A stretch of 64,000 nucleotides of DNA from Myxocyprinus asiaticus (taxonomy: Eukaryota > Chordata > Actinopteri > Cypriniformes > Catostomidae). A program made the position numbers and the translations under genes. The notes beneath the pieces are model-generated. The model searched no databases. It was not told where the DNA came from and saw nothing but the letters and a program-made list of their open reading frames with translations. Positions 34,158-45,152 of the stretch are shown one piece after another. The DNA lies in the NCBI RefSeq assembly GCF_019703515.2, contig NC_059385.1, positions 35,971,001 through 36,035,000 of the forward strand, given 5' to 3'. Every line of letters begins with the position of its first letter. Within the stretch, counting starts at the first letter, position 1.

Positions 34158-35240
34158 ATGCTGACTCTTTCTCACTTTTTCTTTCAGAGATCCGGAGCCT
34201 TGGCCATTGAGGCGAACCCGACACCAACTCCAGTTCCTCCCCATTCAGAACTGAAATTCCTAGAAATCACCCTCTCATACTCCTTCTCCGTGCCCCCAAA
34301 GACTCCATGCCCCCCCCAAATCCCTACAAACATATCGGACAGCTTGGAAATGCTTCAAAGATTTCCACCTAAATTACTATCTGCCATTTCCCAATATTTC
34401 TCTCCTCCTGTATCCTCCTTCACCTCACAACTTAACAAAACCAAAAAACTCCACCCCCGTACTATTAAAGCATACCTAAGTGGCATTCTTTTCTTCCACA
34501 AATACATTTTAAAAAAATAATAATTATTACCCTACAATAAGACATCCCTAGATCTCACTCCTCGTCAAGGGCATTCACAAATCCCAACTCACCAGAATTG
34601 ATACCAGATAACTACTTACTATCGATCTACTAACTCGTTGCTATCAAGCGATCAATCTCTGTCAAGGCTACATTTCTCTAAAAACCTAAAAAAACTGGAC
34701 ACCATGTTCATCCTTGCCTTCTTTGGCTTCCTCCATCACTCCGAACTCACCACCATGACAAAATTCGACCCAAGAATCCATCACACCATTTCGGACCTCC
34801 ACATCCTAGACAATGACAAAATCAGATACTTCATCAAACAAAGCAAAACAGACCAAACAAAAAGAGGGCACCCAATTTTCATTTTCAACCTTCCTACTCC
34901 CATCCATCCCTTCCAATCGCTAGCCCACTATCTACAATACATAGGATCCCAAGCCGAAACCCCTCTAGATCGATCCCTTCTTCGTTGACGACAAAAATCA
35001 AGCAGTATCCTGACTCTGGCTCCAAAAAACACCTCAAATCCGTCCTGCTGAATTCTGCCATTTCAGATAAACCATACTCAAGCCATTCCTTTCACATCAG
35101 CGCCACAACCACAGCAGCCCAAAAAGGCATGTCTGAGCACCAAATATGATTACTGGGCCGCTGGTCATCCAATGCATATCTCTACATCTCTATCTACATC
35201 CGCACCAAACTTCTTCATATCAGGAAAGAACATTAAGCCC
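34158..35240 (+). pseudogene. Tyrosine recombinase pseudogene (Crypton/Ngaro-like)
   Basis: The core-binding N-terminal part (34158-34520) includes LLSAISQYFSPPVSSFTSQL and HPRTIKAYLSGILFFHKYI. The catalytic part (34638-34988) has LAFFGFLHHSELTTM, where the first catalytic Arg expected in this block reads His. It is followed by IRYFIKQSKTDQTKRGH. After a frameshift, 35085-35235 gives SHSFHISATTTAAQKGMSEH and LLGRWSSNAY, then YIRTKLLHIRKEH. The second Arg is also His, while Trp and a candidate Tyr remain. Stops occur at 34518 and 35147. It is inactive. Confidence 0.75.
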
Positions 35241-35394
35241 TAATTAACTAATCACGTATGTTCACATTCGGGGTCAGGGGGATGCTTGCTTCACCATCGT
35301 CTTTCCAATAGGCCATCCCCACCGCTGGACACAGCAGGGGTGCAGTCCAGAAGCCCTCTATCCCATAATGCAGGATGGGCCCGCCTTAAGCACT

Positions 35395-35930
35395 CAAGGG
35401 CTCTCCCTTTCAAATCGCAGTGGGGGTTCTCCAACTCGAATGCAGTGTGAGCTAACTCACATTTATTTGTATCGTGGGCTCCCCCGTTCTAAGTGCAGCG
35501 AGGATTCCCACGTTCAAATGCCATGAGGGCCCCCCATTGACCGGAGGAGGGGCTTAGGTCGTTCCGAGCACCTAGGATTCACGCCTCCGCTCGGGCATGG
35601 CAGACTCCTCCGGTGCAATCCATCAAGGGCTCTGCCATTCAAACCACAGCGAGGGTTCTCCCATCTGACCGCAGAGTGTGCTATTCACATTTATTTGTGT
35701 TGTGGGCTCTCCCGTTTGAAGCTTGGGAGGACTCTCCCAGTCGAATGCGGCGAGGGCCCCTGTTTGATCGCAGGTTGGGCTCACCTGCTCGAGTGGCCGC
35801 AGTGCCCCTTACTTCGGGGTTCGCCTGTTTGCTCTATGGGCCCATCCGTCAAATTCACCAAGCCTGGAGGGAGACTTAATGTCGGTCCAGGTGGCTAGGA
35901 TTCACGCCTCCTTCTGGGTAACCCTGCCCT
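35395..35930. repeat. GC-rich direct duplication
   Basis: Two diverged copies of a 200-300-bp block follow each other. CAAGGGCTCTCCCTTTCAAA (35395) matches CAAGGGCTCTGCCATTCAAA (35628). CACATTTATTTGTATCGTGG (35458) matches CACATTTATTTGTGTTGTGG (35686). AGGATTCACGCCTCC occurs at about 35574 and 35899. It is distinct in composition from the AT-rich hAT flanks. Confidence 0.75.
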
Positions 35931-36357
35931 ACCACGGAGGTGGCCCCCGCGTTCGGGCGTAACGATCCCTCCAGCACTTTTCAGTTCTCGCAGAGCTCAT
36001 TTCCATGCGGCCACAACCACCACTGTCTCTTCAGTGCTTCTGCCTATTTTCATTCTCCATCTCTACCTATTCTCTACCTATTCTCCCAGTTTCCTATCCC
36101 CCGAGCGGACTCTAGTGCGAGGCTGCCTCCACTAGCACCCCCCGTTTGTTCTCTCATATTTTGGCATCTCTGCCCACCTAACACAAGGCTCAGCAAGTGC
36201 CTCCCCCTCCCTCAAATTCATTTCAACGTTTCACGCTCCTTTTTTGTGAGTACAAGAGGCATCGTAAAATACTTTGTCTCACATACTCAAATACAAGGCT
36301 CTGTAGACAACAGCTCACTGTCCCATTTTTTTTCCATCTCTTTTCTCCCAAATTTGG

Positions 36358-36712
36358 AATGCCCAATTCCCAATGCGCTCTATGTCCTCATGGTGGCGTA
36401 GTGACTCACCTCAATCCGGGTGGTGGAGGACAAATCTCAGTTGCTTCTGCATCTGAGACCGTCAGTCCGAGCATCTTATCACGTGGCTTGTTGAGCTCAT
36501 TAACACGGAGACATAGCGTATGTGGAGGCTTCACGCTTTTCTCCACGGCATCCACACACAACTTACCATGCGCCCCACCAAGAGCGAGAACCACGGCATC
36601 CACGAACAACTTACCACGTGCCCTACCAAGAGCGAGAACCACATTATAGCGACCACAAGGAGGTTACCCCATGTGACTCTATCCTCCCTAGCAACCGGGT
36701 CAAGCCTCGAGC
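36358..36712 (-). repeat. SINE-like cyprinid repeat, head missing
   Basis: Begins near GAATGCCCAATTCCCAATGC and includes GGTGGCGTAGTGACTCACC, GAGACCGTCAGTCCGAGCAT and AGGAGGTTACCCCATGTGAC. I recognise it as a common repeat of cyprinid genomes whose full copies carry a tRNA-like head at the far end in reverse orientation. That head is absent here. Family assignment is from memory. Confidence 0.5.
36543..36638. repeat. 48-bp tandem duplication
   Basis: 36543-36590 and 36591-36638 are near-identical 48-bp units starting CCACGGCATCCAC and ending CCAAGAGCGAGAA. It lies inside the SINE-like repeat and is probably a local slippage event. Confidence 0.9.
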
Positions 36713-37321
36713 CTCGAGCACTTCGCCCAGGACAGCGAGCCACACACATTTACACTATCCTCAAAGCAGGATTACATTAACTTGCGAACTACTGAAATAT
36801 CTAAGAAAAAGAAACATGTACAATGCACCCTACCAAGGAAACAGAAAATGAGCTGTTAATGTTGAACAACTCAGTATTTTTAAAGAAATCAAGTGAGTTC
36901 TCTGTCTGCTACAGAAAAATAAAATTTCTCATAATCAGAACAGATGCACTGAATTATGTCTTGGTTAACATTAAACAAAATCCTCACATTCAAAAACACT
37001 GCAAGGTGTAATTCTACCATGTATAGCAGTTAGTGTGTATAGGCAATTATAATTTGCACTATTCATTAACTTCAGACTGTATTCAATAGTAGATCACACA
37101 TTATCATCATCATCATATTATTGTCATAATTAAATGCTGGAGAGTGTCTTTCCTCTGCTTGCTCATGATCCAAAGTCAAACATTACCAGCTAACAGTATA
37201 TGGCTGTTCCCTGTCTGTCACTCTCTCGACGTTGTGTCGATGTAGTGACACTAGGGGTTTGATCTTGAGAGCCCCAATCGCCGAGTGGAATTTGCATGCC
37301 ACTCTCTGCCCCGGACATAGG

Positions 37322-37334
37322 GGTATAAAAGGAG
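37322..37334 (+). promoter_or_regulatory. DIRS promoter TATA box (copy F)
   Basis: GGTATAAAAGGAG lies at the same place relative to the 5' end as in copy B (about 7428). The start codon of the gag-like ORF is about 240 bp downstream. Confidence 0.6.
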
Positions 37335-37574
37335 ATGGCGTGCATCACTCATTCAGATTTTTCCTTTGGAGCTGAATGCATGTGTGTGTGTGTGTGTTCA
37401 TCCTCTCACCTCTTGCTACGCTGCTGGATTTTTACGCCGCATATCAGCGGTCACCCTCGCACGGTTGAGTGCTGTGCTTCCCCTGGGTGCTTCGGCAGCC
37501 TGAGTCTGCAGGTGCTAAAAGAGTATATTTTCCTTCTAAAAGAGCTCACGGAAACGCTTGCCGTCTTTTTAAAG

Positions 37575-37958
37575 ATGTCCTTCCATGTTTGCACTTCTGG
37601 ATGTGGCCATTATCTCTCCCCTCAGGATACTCATAAAATCTGCCTTGAGTGTCTGGGGTGCCAGCACGCCAAGGCGGCTTTCATGGAAGGGTTGTGTTAT
37701 CATTGTGAGAATATGCCCATGAGAAATTTTCAGTTGCGGCTCACTTCCTTCTTCATGAAGCAAGGAGCAACTGTGGCTGCTCCCCAGCCTGGTCCATCCT
37801 GGGCTGACGCTCAGCTGGCCGGGTCAGCAAGCACCGTGGGGGATCTGGATGTGGACATGGGAGCATTTCAGCCAGCTCAGCCCCCACAGACCTCCCATCC
37901 CCCAGCATGCTCGTTCTGTCCTGACAAGCTGCCGAGTAACAGTCTCATTACACGGTAA
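37575..37958 (+). pseudogene. DIRS gag-like ORF1, truncated
   Basis: The best-preserved ORF1 start in the window. MSFHVCTSGCGHYLSPQDTH, then KICLECLGCQHAKAAF, then LCYHCENMPM carry an ordered Cys/His cluster. An acidic/proline-rich stretch follows (GDLDVDMGAFQPAQPPQTSH). It is cut at about residue 125 by the deletion joining it to the 3' region, ending with a stop at 37956-37958. I chose ATG 37575 because it matches the ATG in copies B and C. Confidence 0.75.
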
Positions 37959-39544
37959 CAGCAGGTAGACCGGGCGGCCGGTTGGGTGTACCGCTTGCAT
38001 TACGCCTTTCCCCTTTTTCAAAGGTGATAATGTGCGCTTTTTGTCCACAACAGTTCCCCGTTTCGGCGAACTCCAGACACCTCTTTAATTCTTTGGCACT
38101 GTTCAGGTGACGAACTCAGCGGAGGAGTGATGCCACCAGGCCCAGTGCCTGTGGTATTCCCCTTTTCAGGTGAGCCCACGTGCTCGGGCTCAGTGCTCCA
38201 TGAGTGGTGATTCCCCCTTGGTAATCCCGTTTGATGAGTTTCCACTGTCCGGTTCTCCTAAGGTGAACCATGTGTTTCCCATCGTCAAAGCTTTCTCTGC
38301 CTCGGCCACTGTGCTGCGTACTCTCTCTATAGATAGGGTCCTCCTGTGGTATCATTCCATATGTGAACTTCCACGTTGGTAAGTCCATGTGAGGTATTCT
38401 CCACATGCTAACTCCCTTCGACAGGATGTGGTCTCCATGGCGCTCTCCTTCCTGGAGAGGGAAGAGCACTTCCCAGTGCTATTCTAGAAAAGTGCTCGGC
38501 AGAACATTGCTTAACAGCAATCAGTTAAGACACCGCCTGTAGCCTCCTTGGGTAAGTGCCTCCACCCCCCTTAACGGAACTAGGGAGATGCCTTACCTAA
38601 CTCACTGGAAGGTCACGGCGTGGTTGAGCGCTCGCTGTGAGGCATGCAGCAGCTTGCCCGTGTCCACTCTTCCGGCATAAATCTGAATGAGTGATGCACG
38701 CCATCTCCTTTTATACCTGTATGTCCATGGCGGAGAGTGGCATGCAAATTCCACTCGTCAATTTTCAATGGCTTTTTCTATTTTAAGCATAGGTGATTGG
38801 GGCTCTCAAGATCGAACCCCTAGTGTCACTACATCGACACAATGTCTCGTTCCCTCCATCAGGGTACAGAGGTTACATCAGTAACCAAGATGATTTCTAT
38901 GTTTATGTTTCTGTTTAAGGAGGATTTTAAAGGGTAAAAAAGTTTTGATTCCAAAAAGAAAACAAAATCTAGTTTTAAAGAATAGATCAAAACAGATTTA
39001 AACTTATAGTGTGTCTTTTCAGTTACTTATTCCTAATTACTATAAGTGTTGAACATGTTACATTTGCAAGAATGTCTCCCTCACCCAGACATTTGAACTG
39101 TTCTCAACAGTAATTTATCAAAATCAGATACATTTTTCATTGAATTTTATTTCCTAAGAACTTAAAAAACATTTTCAATTAATTTGGTATTTATGTGTAC
39201 AATTTGAATGAGAGGTGAAAAAGGAGAGAAATTCATAGCAAGTTTTACATTTTTTAGATGATTTTGTATTGTTGTTTTATTCAAAACTTTTTTTCTTAAA
39301 TGACAATGTGCATCTAAACCATCTCTCACTCTAAACAAACAGCTGTCTGTATCACTTTATGTCAGGAAAATTCACCATTTCTTTAGTCAGAAATTAAAAC
39401 ATGTTATCCTGACAGTAATCCCAATTATTTTTAAATGTAACTGTAATCTGATTATGATGGACAGATTACAGTTACCTAATTTTTTGTATCCTGAAACCTA
39501 ACACCATTACAAGTAATCCATTACTCCCCAAACCTGGTCACACT

Positions 39545-40139
39545 ACAACTACTGAAACTACTCTACTTGAAGGAAACAAAACATTCACATCAACCAGCAC
39601 TTTTGATTTCTGGATTTCTGCTTTTCTGGTTTGTTTCCTATCTGGATAATTGGTCCTAATAAAATCGGGGTGTGCACTACAAGATTTTTTTCCTGTCCAT
39701 TATGACTGTTGCTTATATGATATACATCTTAGCTTAGACTTTGGCCATGACTGACAGTGTTGACAGGGCATTTTAAGTCACCAGTCCGTGTCCCTTCCGC
39801 CATCCTCATTTACATGTGAAATTGAAATGACACTGCACAAACACAACCAAACTGTTGTGCTGATGTTTTGCCTGGAAAATAAACAACAGAAAAAACTAAG
39901 TTGAAGTGTCATGAGTGAGTGTCATGGACTGTAAATTCTTCAAAGCGAACTCGATGTCATTTTGATTGTATGATGATGAAGTGAGGTAAAAAATTTTAAC
40001 AGAATGTCTTTCCTTCTCTCTGTCACACACACTCACCTATGTCATTAAGTCATATGCTCCTATCGATTCTTCATCAGACATCGCACTGCACAGAATCTTC
40101 CTGCACTGGAGTTCCACATGAATCAATGCTTTGAATTAG
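39545..40139. other. No feature recognised
   Basis: AT-rich sequence with short incidental ORFs. It may be single-copy intergenic DNA. Confidence 0.5.
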
Positions 40140-40145
40140 TGTTTT

Positions 40146-40310
40146 CAAACCCTGTTCCTGGAGGCCCCCCAACAGCTCACATTTTAGCTGTCTCCCTCAT
40201 CTAACACACCTGATTCAACTCATTTGAGTGTTAGTAGAGACTTCAAGCCCTGAAATGGTCGATCAGATAAGGGAGACATTCAAAATGTGTACTGTTGGGG
40301 GGAAACACAG
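40146..40310. repeat. Palindromic MITE fragment
   Basis: CCTGTTCCTGGAGGCCCCCC is followed by CACATTTTAGCTGTCTCCCT and, about 60 bp later, the inverted AGGGAGACATTCAAAATGTG. The arrangement is that of a short fold-back element common in fish. The expected second copy of the outer GGAGG/CCTCC end is not present, so it is truncated. Confidence 0.55.
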
Positions 40311-41638
40311 TTTGAATCATGTTCTTCTTCACTATCTACTCAAAGTCACTCATAAGGGTTGTCACGTTTCACTGTACTTCTCATTTGCACTGTCTCCGCA
40401 TCTCAGAAGGAATCTCGGCATAAGTTATCTACGCATTACCTCGAGCTTAATCTTGACATGCTCTGTGAATTAATACAAAAGACGCTTCTTCGAGAGTGAC
40501 TATAAAAACTTCTAGTTCCACAACTATGATTCCTAAACTTCACCAAATAAAAGTATGTGATGTTTCATACTTCCTACACTATTTTGCTTCACAGAGATAG
40601 TAAGTACTCACATGAATGTGAAAAATGTTTGTAATTCCAAGAACTTTCAGGTATCTTGAGTATTTGTCTCTCAAGTTCCTCACTGGTGTGGTGCAGTATG
40701 AGAAGACAACGCCATCTGCCGCACTTTAAAGATGAATGTGAAGCAAGACATTTCTGTTAAAATTAACATCTTTTTTATTTTACCATTTTTATGTTCTTTT
40801 CTAGTTTATGCTCTGCAACTTAACATATATTTCCTTCTGTATGAAAATAATTATGTTGTAACAAAGTTTTACATACAGTAATATTTTACCTGTAATACCT
40901 TTCAGGATGTTACAGTCAAAGCTCTTTTATTTCATTAATTCTTTATTATAGAATAAATTTCACTTGAAATAGGCTCCAGAAGGGAAGACATTGCTGTAGG
41001 TTCTTTGTCTGTCCAAAGTGAATTTGTGGTACTGGCTAAGATGGCAAGCTGACCTAGTTTGCAGTGATGGCCTTTTGGAGTGGACTGTTCATGTGCCCAT
41101 TTTGGACAGATTTCCATTTGCAGCCTCTTCATAATTCATTACTGCACAATAAGTTTACAGTATAACACATTTTATGTAGGCCTGACATTCTAGACCCTAA
41201 GCCCTATTCTAGTTGTTTGACAAGCTGTCAAAAAGATACTATAAATGCAGTAGTTATCACTGAAGTGGACACTGGGATGATAAAAAATAATAAAAATAAA
41301 TAAACAATAAATAAGCACTGCTTCAGGTACAAATGTAATATATTTACATACAGTATGTGTTGTATATAGACACGGAATATATATATTAATAAAGCATGTG
41401 TACACATAAACATTATCGATGTGTGTCTCCATCTAGTGTCAAAAATGATGTGACAGGACTGGACTCGCTAGATCAGCATCAATGAAAGCAGGAAATTGAT
41501 CTGAGATACTGGAAATACTTTTTTTTTTTTTTTTCATACAGGGTATGTGAAATACATACACACTAGAATGTGTGATGTTATCCAAACGCCTCTCATCATT
41601 TCTTACTACATGACTGAGTCTGCTGCATTGAGTGCTGA
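40311..41638. other. No feature recognised
   Basis: AT-rich, no protein motif or terminal repeat identified. A T-run at 41519-41534 is the only notable low-complexity sequence. Confidence 0.5.
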
Positions 41639-41646
41639 ATGCTGAC

Positions 41647-44159
41647 CAGAGCATGTGAGCGGAGCGGAGCGAGCGCAGAGCGTTGAGCGGAGCGGTGATA
41701 ATTTCACCTGAGCGGAGAGCACCTTTTTGAAGATTCCGCTCCGCTCTCTCAGGCCGCTCGCTCAACCCAGAATGCGCTTCGTGATATGCTGGTTTGGGAA
41801 TCTGCAAAATAAGCTATAGGTCTGATGTTATGGAGCTCTAACATTGTTTTAGTGAAGTTGCAAACCTTATATCCTAAATAATTGCAAAGTATAAATCAAA
41901 GTTAAGAACGAGGAAATCGAAAGGGAGTGTGGAGAGACTGTGAGAATTAGCAAATATTCCTTTTGGAGTCGTACGTGTCACATTGCCAGAAAGCATGAGG
42001 ATGTGCTACGAGAACATGGTAGCGCAGCAAAAGGTGAGCTAGTAGGCTACACTACTGTTCAATAATAAATTAATAGATAAGTAATGTATCTTGTTGTTAT
42101 GCCATCATGTTAGTGCAGCTGCCAGCTAGATGCAGACCCGGTTCTGCGGAGTTGCGAACGTTATAGCACCCTCAATTGAATATGTAAGATTAATAATACT
42201 GTATATTGACGAAGCATTTTGCCTTGAATCCCGGCGAATACACACACAAAACCAATAAACATGTATGATCTTGCAGTGTCCTAATTTGCAGGCGGAGCAT
42301 TCTGCTTTCATGCCTCTATTGTACAATTGATCATTTAATTGGTAAATATTTCCGCTCTCGCATAGAGAATTTCATAGTAGAATTATCTCACTTAATCTAC
42401 CGCCTGTTGCTTTCGATTGCTGCTTTGGGAAAAAGTGGCACATAACTGCTGGTCAGTTTCCCAAAGCCAAATCCACACCTTAACGAGAAGTGAAACATAA
42501 AAAAAAAAATAAAAAAAAATGACTCTAGATTAGTGGTTGCAGATAACATCTTCCAACATCGCTTGCTGCATTCAAGCGGAGAGAAAAAAATCTATAAATG
42601 ATTGTACATTAGAAAAAAATTTTTTTAGGATCATTAAACATGATTTCATCTAATATATATATTGGACAAAATCTTGCTTTATGCAGGACAATAATTTTTC
42701 ATTTGTTAAATCCATGGTTAAACTCTGCTGTACATATAAAGATTGCAGATTCACTTTATAATGCTTTAAAAATATCAAGAAAAAACAAAAGGGGGCACAT
42801 GATATCTACTAATATAATAATCATTATATAAATAACCACAGTCCTTTAGACTGCATATGATTCGTACATATATAATTGTAAGGAATATTAATAAAGCAAC
42901 AAAACTGAAAAAGAGAAAAACATTCACTGCTCTTTTCTGGATAACTTAATACACCCTTTAAAACTGAACACAAAATTAGGATGAGAAATTGCTCGTTTTA
43001 ATTTACAGACCCAAAGTCTGATAGCATTAAATCAGAAACCTATTAATATATCAAATCTACAGTATCATTCTATGAAGACAACTGAAAAACAATTATGAAT
43101 TTCACTTTTACCTGCAATATTTTTCCTGGTACCAGTCCATGTTTTCATTATTGCCATAAACGACTCGAACAAACTTTAAAGTTGAAAAGATTGTAGTTTT
43201 CTGGGTCGGTTGTGTCCAGTTTAAACTGAAAAGCACAAATTTGCACGTATGTGAGTTTCCCTGTCATCGCACATACTGTATGTTTTATCACTTGTAGAGA
43301 TGTGTTTGATGACTTGTTTAAAGTAAATAAAGTTCTAAATTTAGAACTGACATTTTTTTTTAAGGTATTATTTGAAGATGTTGATGACATATGTGTTAAC
43401 AGAGAAATATTTGACTGATTAATGGTCTGCACTTATGTAGCACCTTTTTTAACCTTAGCAGCTCCAAGGCACTTCACTCACACATACTCACACACCAATG
43501 ATGGCTGTAACTCATTCAGCCATTCACACACACTCACACACCAATGACAGCAGAGCTGCCATGCAAGGTGCTAGCCTGCCATTGGGAGCAACTTGGGGTT
43601 CAGTGTCTTGCCCAAGGACACTTTGGCATGTGGAGTCATATGGGCTGGGAATCAAACCACTAACCCTGCAATTAGTAGCCAACACGCTCTACCACCTGAG
43701 CCACAGCCGCCCCATACAAATGATAAGGAAGGTCTGGTTCACCTGATTATCTAACAGCCGCTGTAAACCAGTCCAAAATAGACAGTGAGATTTTATATAC
43801 AAAAACACAACAATACAATCACATAATTTCAGATGTGTACATTACTAATCATTTGATAATTTAATAAATGTCTGCCTATAGTCTATATTTCACCCAGTGG
43901 GGCTCCTCAGCCCATGTGGGCAAAGGGGCAGTTGCTCGGGCCACTGTAGCTACCCCCTGTGTGCGTGCTTGGAACCACTTATACTACAGAGAAATTTAAT
44001 GTCGGAGCGGGATTTGAGCGAACGCTTTTTTACCGGTGAGTGTGAGTGGTACTTGAGCAGAGCATCCGTTTGGGCCGTGAGCAGCTGAGCGGAGTGCATG
44101 TGCATGGAGCGGGTTATTGAGCGGAGTGTCACAGCTCTCCGCTTCGCTTACATGCTCTG
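41647..44159. mobile_element. hAT-type element with GAGCGG-rich ends
   Basis: The left end CAGAGCATGTGAGCGGAGCG and the right end CTCCGCTTCGCTTACATGCTCTG are inverted. An identical 8-bp ATGCTGAC flanks both (41639-41646 and 44160-44167), as in hAT transposition. Arrays of GAGCGG/CGCTC extend up to 110 bp inward at the left and 150 bp at the right and could be transposase-binding sites. The 2513-bp interior contains a tRNA-derived SINE (43414-43720) but no recognisable transposase. Confidence 0.85.
43414..43720 (-). repeat. tRNA-derived SINE
   Basis: On the minus strand the head reads GGGGCGGCTGTGGCTCAGGT, with A-box TGGCTCAGGTGG and B-box GGTTTGATTCC at tRNA spacing. The body follows (CCAAGTTGCTCCCAATGG and CA-rich repeats with TGTGAGTGTGTG), then the tail near 43430 (TACATAAGTGCAGACC). 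The same repeat is widespread in fish. No clear target duplication. Confidence 0.75.
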
Positions 44160-44167
44160 ATGCTGAC

Positions 44168-44680
44168 TGCAGGAGGCTTTAAGATGGAGGACAAGGATTA
44201 AACACCATGAACTGGCTGCCAGACTCGCATAAAGGACCTGGTCAGAACACAAAAGAGCCAACAAAAATGGTCTTCTCCCAATACTTTTATTTTTCGGTTT
44301 TATAGTCAGGTAAAACACAAACTTGTAGTGAAGTTTACTTGATCAAAATGCCCTATTCAAACAAGAACCTGTTTGAGAAATGCACTAGAATTAGCACAAG
44401 CAAGTTGCAAAACAAGCGCTAAACAATACAAGTTCTCGCGTGAATGCGCGCAGTTCCCTCCCTTTACACAAACTATTTAAGTTGATTAGGGCCCCCAATC
44501 CAGGGGACCCCCATGCTGTCAAAGATGTTATAAGCAGCCTAGTACTGATATATCTTTTCATTATTATTATTATAATTCATTCTTTAATTTCCATTACAGA
44601 CATGCGTCAGGTAATGAGATACATAATGTAGTAGATAAACATGGCAATATATAGCTTTGAAGCATAACAAAGCACCAGCA
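44168..44680. other. No feature recognised
   Basis: No gene or element supported; short ORFs only. Confidence 0.5.
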
Positions 44681-44684
44681 CAGA

Positions 44685-45000
44685 ACGTTCCCCTAACGTT
44701 AGCGTATGGTTCCTGTTTGGTTATTTTTTGGGAACCAATTCCTAACATTCTAAGAATGTTCTCTTTAGGTTCTATATTTTATAACCATAAACTAACATTC
44801 CCAGAATGTTGCAGGAGGTTTTTTTGGGATAACCTAAAAATAACTTATACAGAACGTTCTCTATTGGTTATAACGTTCTGCAAACCTAAAAAGAATGTTC
44901 TATTTCTGTAAAGAAAACTTTCCTGGCTAACCAAAAACAAATCTTAAAAATGTATGTTCTGGGAATGTTCCGGGAACCAAAAAATTTTAGCTGGGAAGAA
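44685..45000. repeat. GAACGTTC-rich dispersed repeat
   Basis: Repeated degenerate forms of AGAACGTTC, AGAATGTTC, GGAACC and TGGTTA occur in both orientations over about 300 bp, for example CAGAACGTTCCCCTAACGTT at 44681 and CAGAACGTTCTCTATTGG at 44849. No coding sequence. It may be a fold-back element or derived minisatellite. Confidence 0.6.
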
Positions 45001-45152
45001 TGTGAAACGAGAAAGCAAGAAGAATGTATGTACTTTTATAATTTTTATAATTCTTATTTAATCATTACATTATCATTAAAAAGCTCAAACTCCAGTTCTC
45101 CAAATTCGATATAAGATGACAGAAATGCCACATCAAAAGTAATTTCTTTGTG

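Larger units (their letters stand above)
31290..36360 (+). mobile_element. Crypton- or Ngaro-like tyrosine recombinase element
   Basis: The only enzyme recognised is a tyrosine recombinase (34158-35240). No RT or RNase H is seen, which fits Crypton or a deleted Ngaro/DIRS relative. A promoter-like CCAATCACATTGC then GCGTATATAAACAGC lies at 31320-31355. The 2.7 kb before the recombinase are moderately GC-rich with several internal repeat families. A GC-rich duplicated block (35395-35930) follows the gene. Boundaries are estimates based on composition change. Confidence 0.55.
37206..38890 (+). mobile_element. Compact non-autonomous DIRS copy (F)
   Basis: Both terminal repeats are present. The 5' end starts GTTCCCTGTCTGTCAC, followed by GACGTTGTGTCGATGTAGTG and a TATA box. 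The 3' end carries the inverted equivalent (CTCCTTTTATACC, then CTAGTGTCACTACATCGACA) and ends near CAGTAACCAAG. Between them are only an ORF1 start (37575-37958) and noncoding 3' sequence from after the recombinase stop. RT, RNase H, recombinase and the internal complementary region are all missing. It sits in the 31021-39536 hAT element. Confidence 0.9.
31021..39536. mobile_element. hAT-type element, 8.5 kb with nested insertions
   Basis: The left end is CAGGGTTGGGAGGG at 31021 and the right end TTACTCCCCAAACCTG at 39536. Identical 8-bp GTCACACT sequences flank it (31013-31020 and 39537-39544). Subterminal TGTAATC/GATTACA motifs match those of the elements at 1764 and 4142. The real element is probably about 1-1.5 kb. 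The rest is later insertions: a tyrosine-recombinase element (about 31290-36360), a SINE-like repeat and a DIRS copy. No hAT transposase is visible. Confidence 0.85.
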
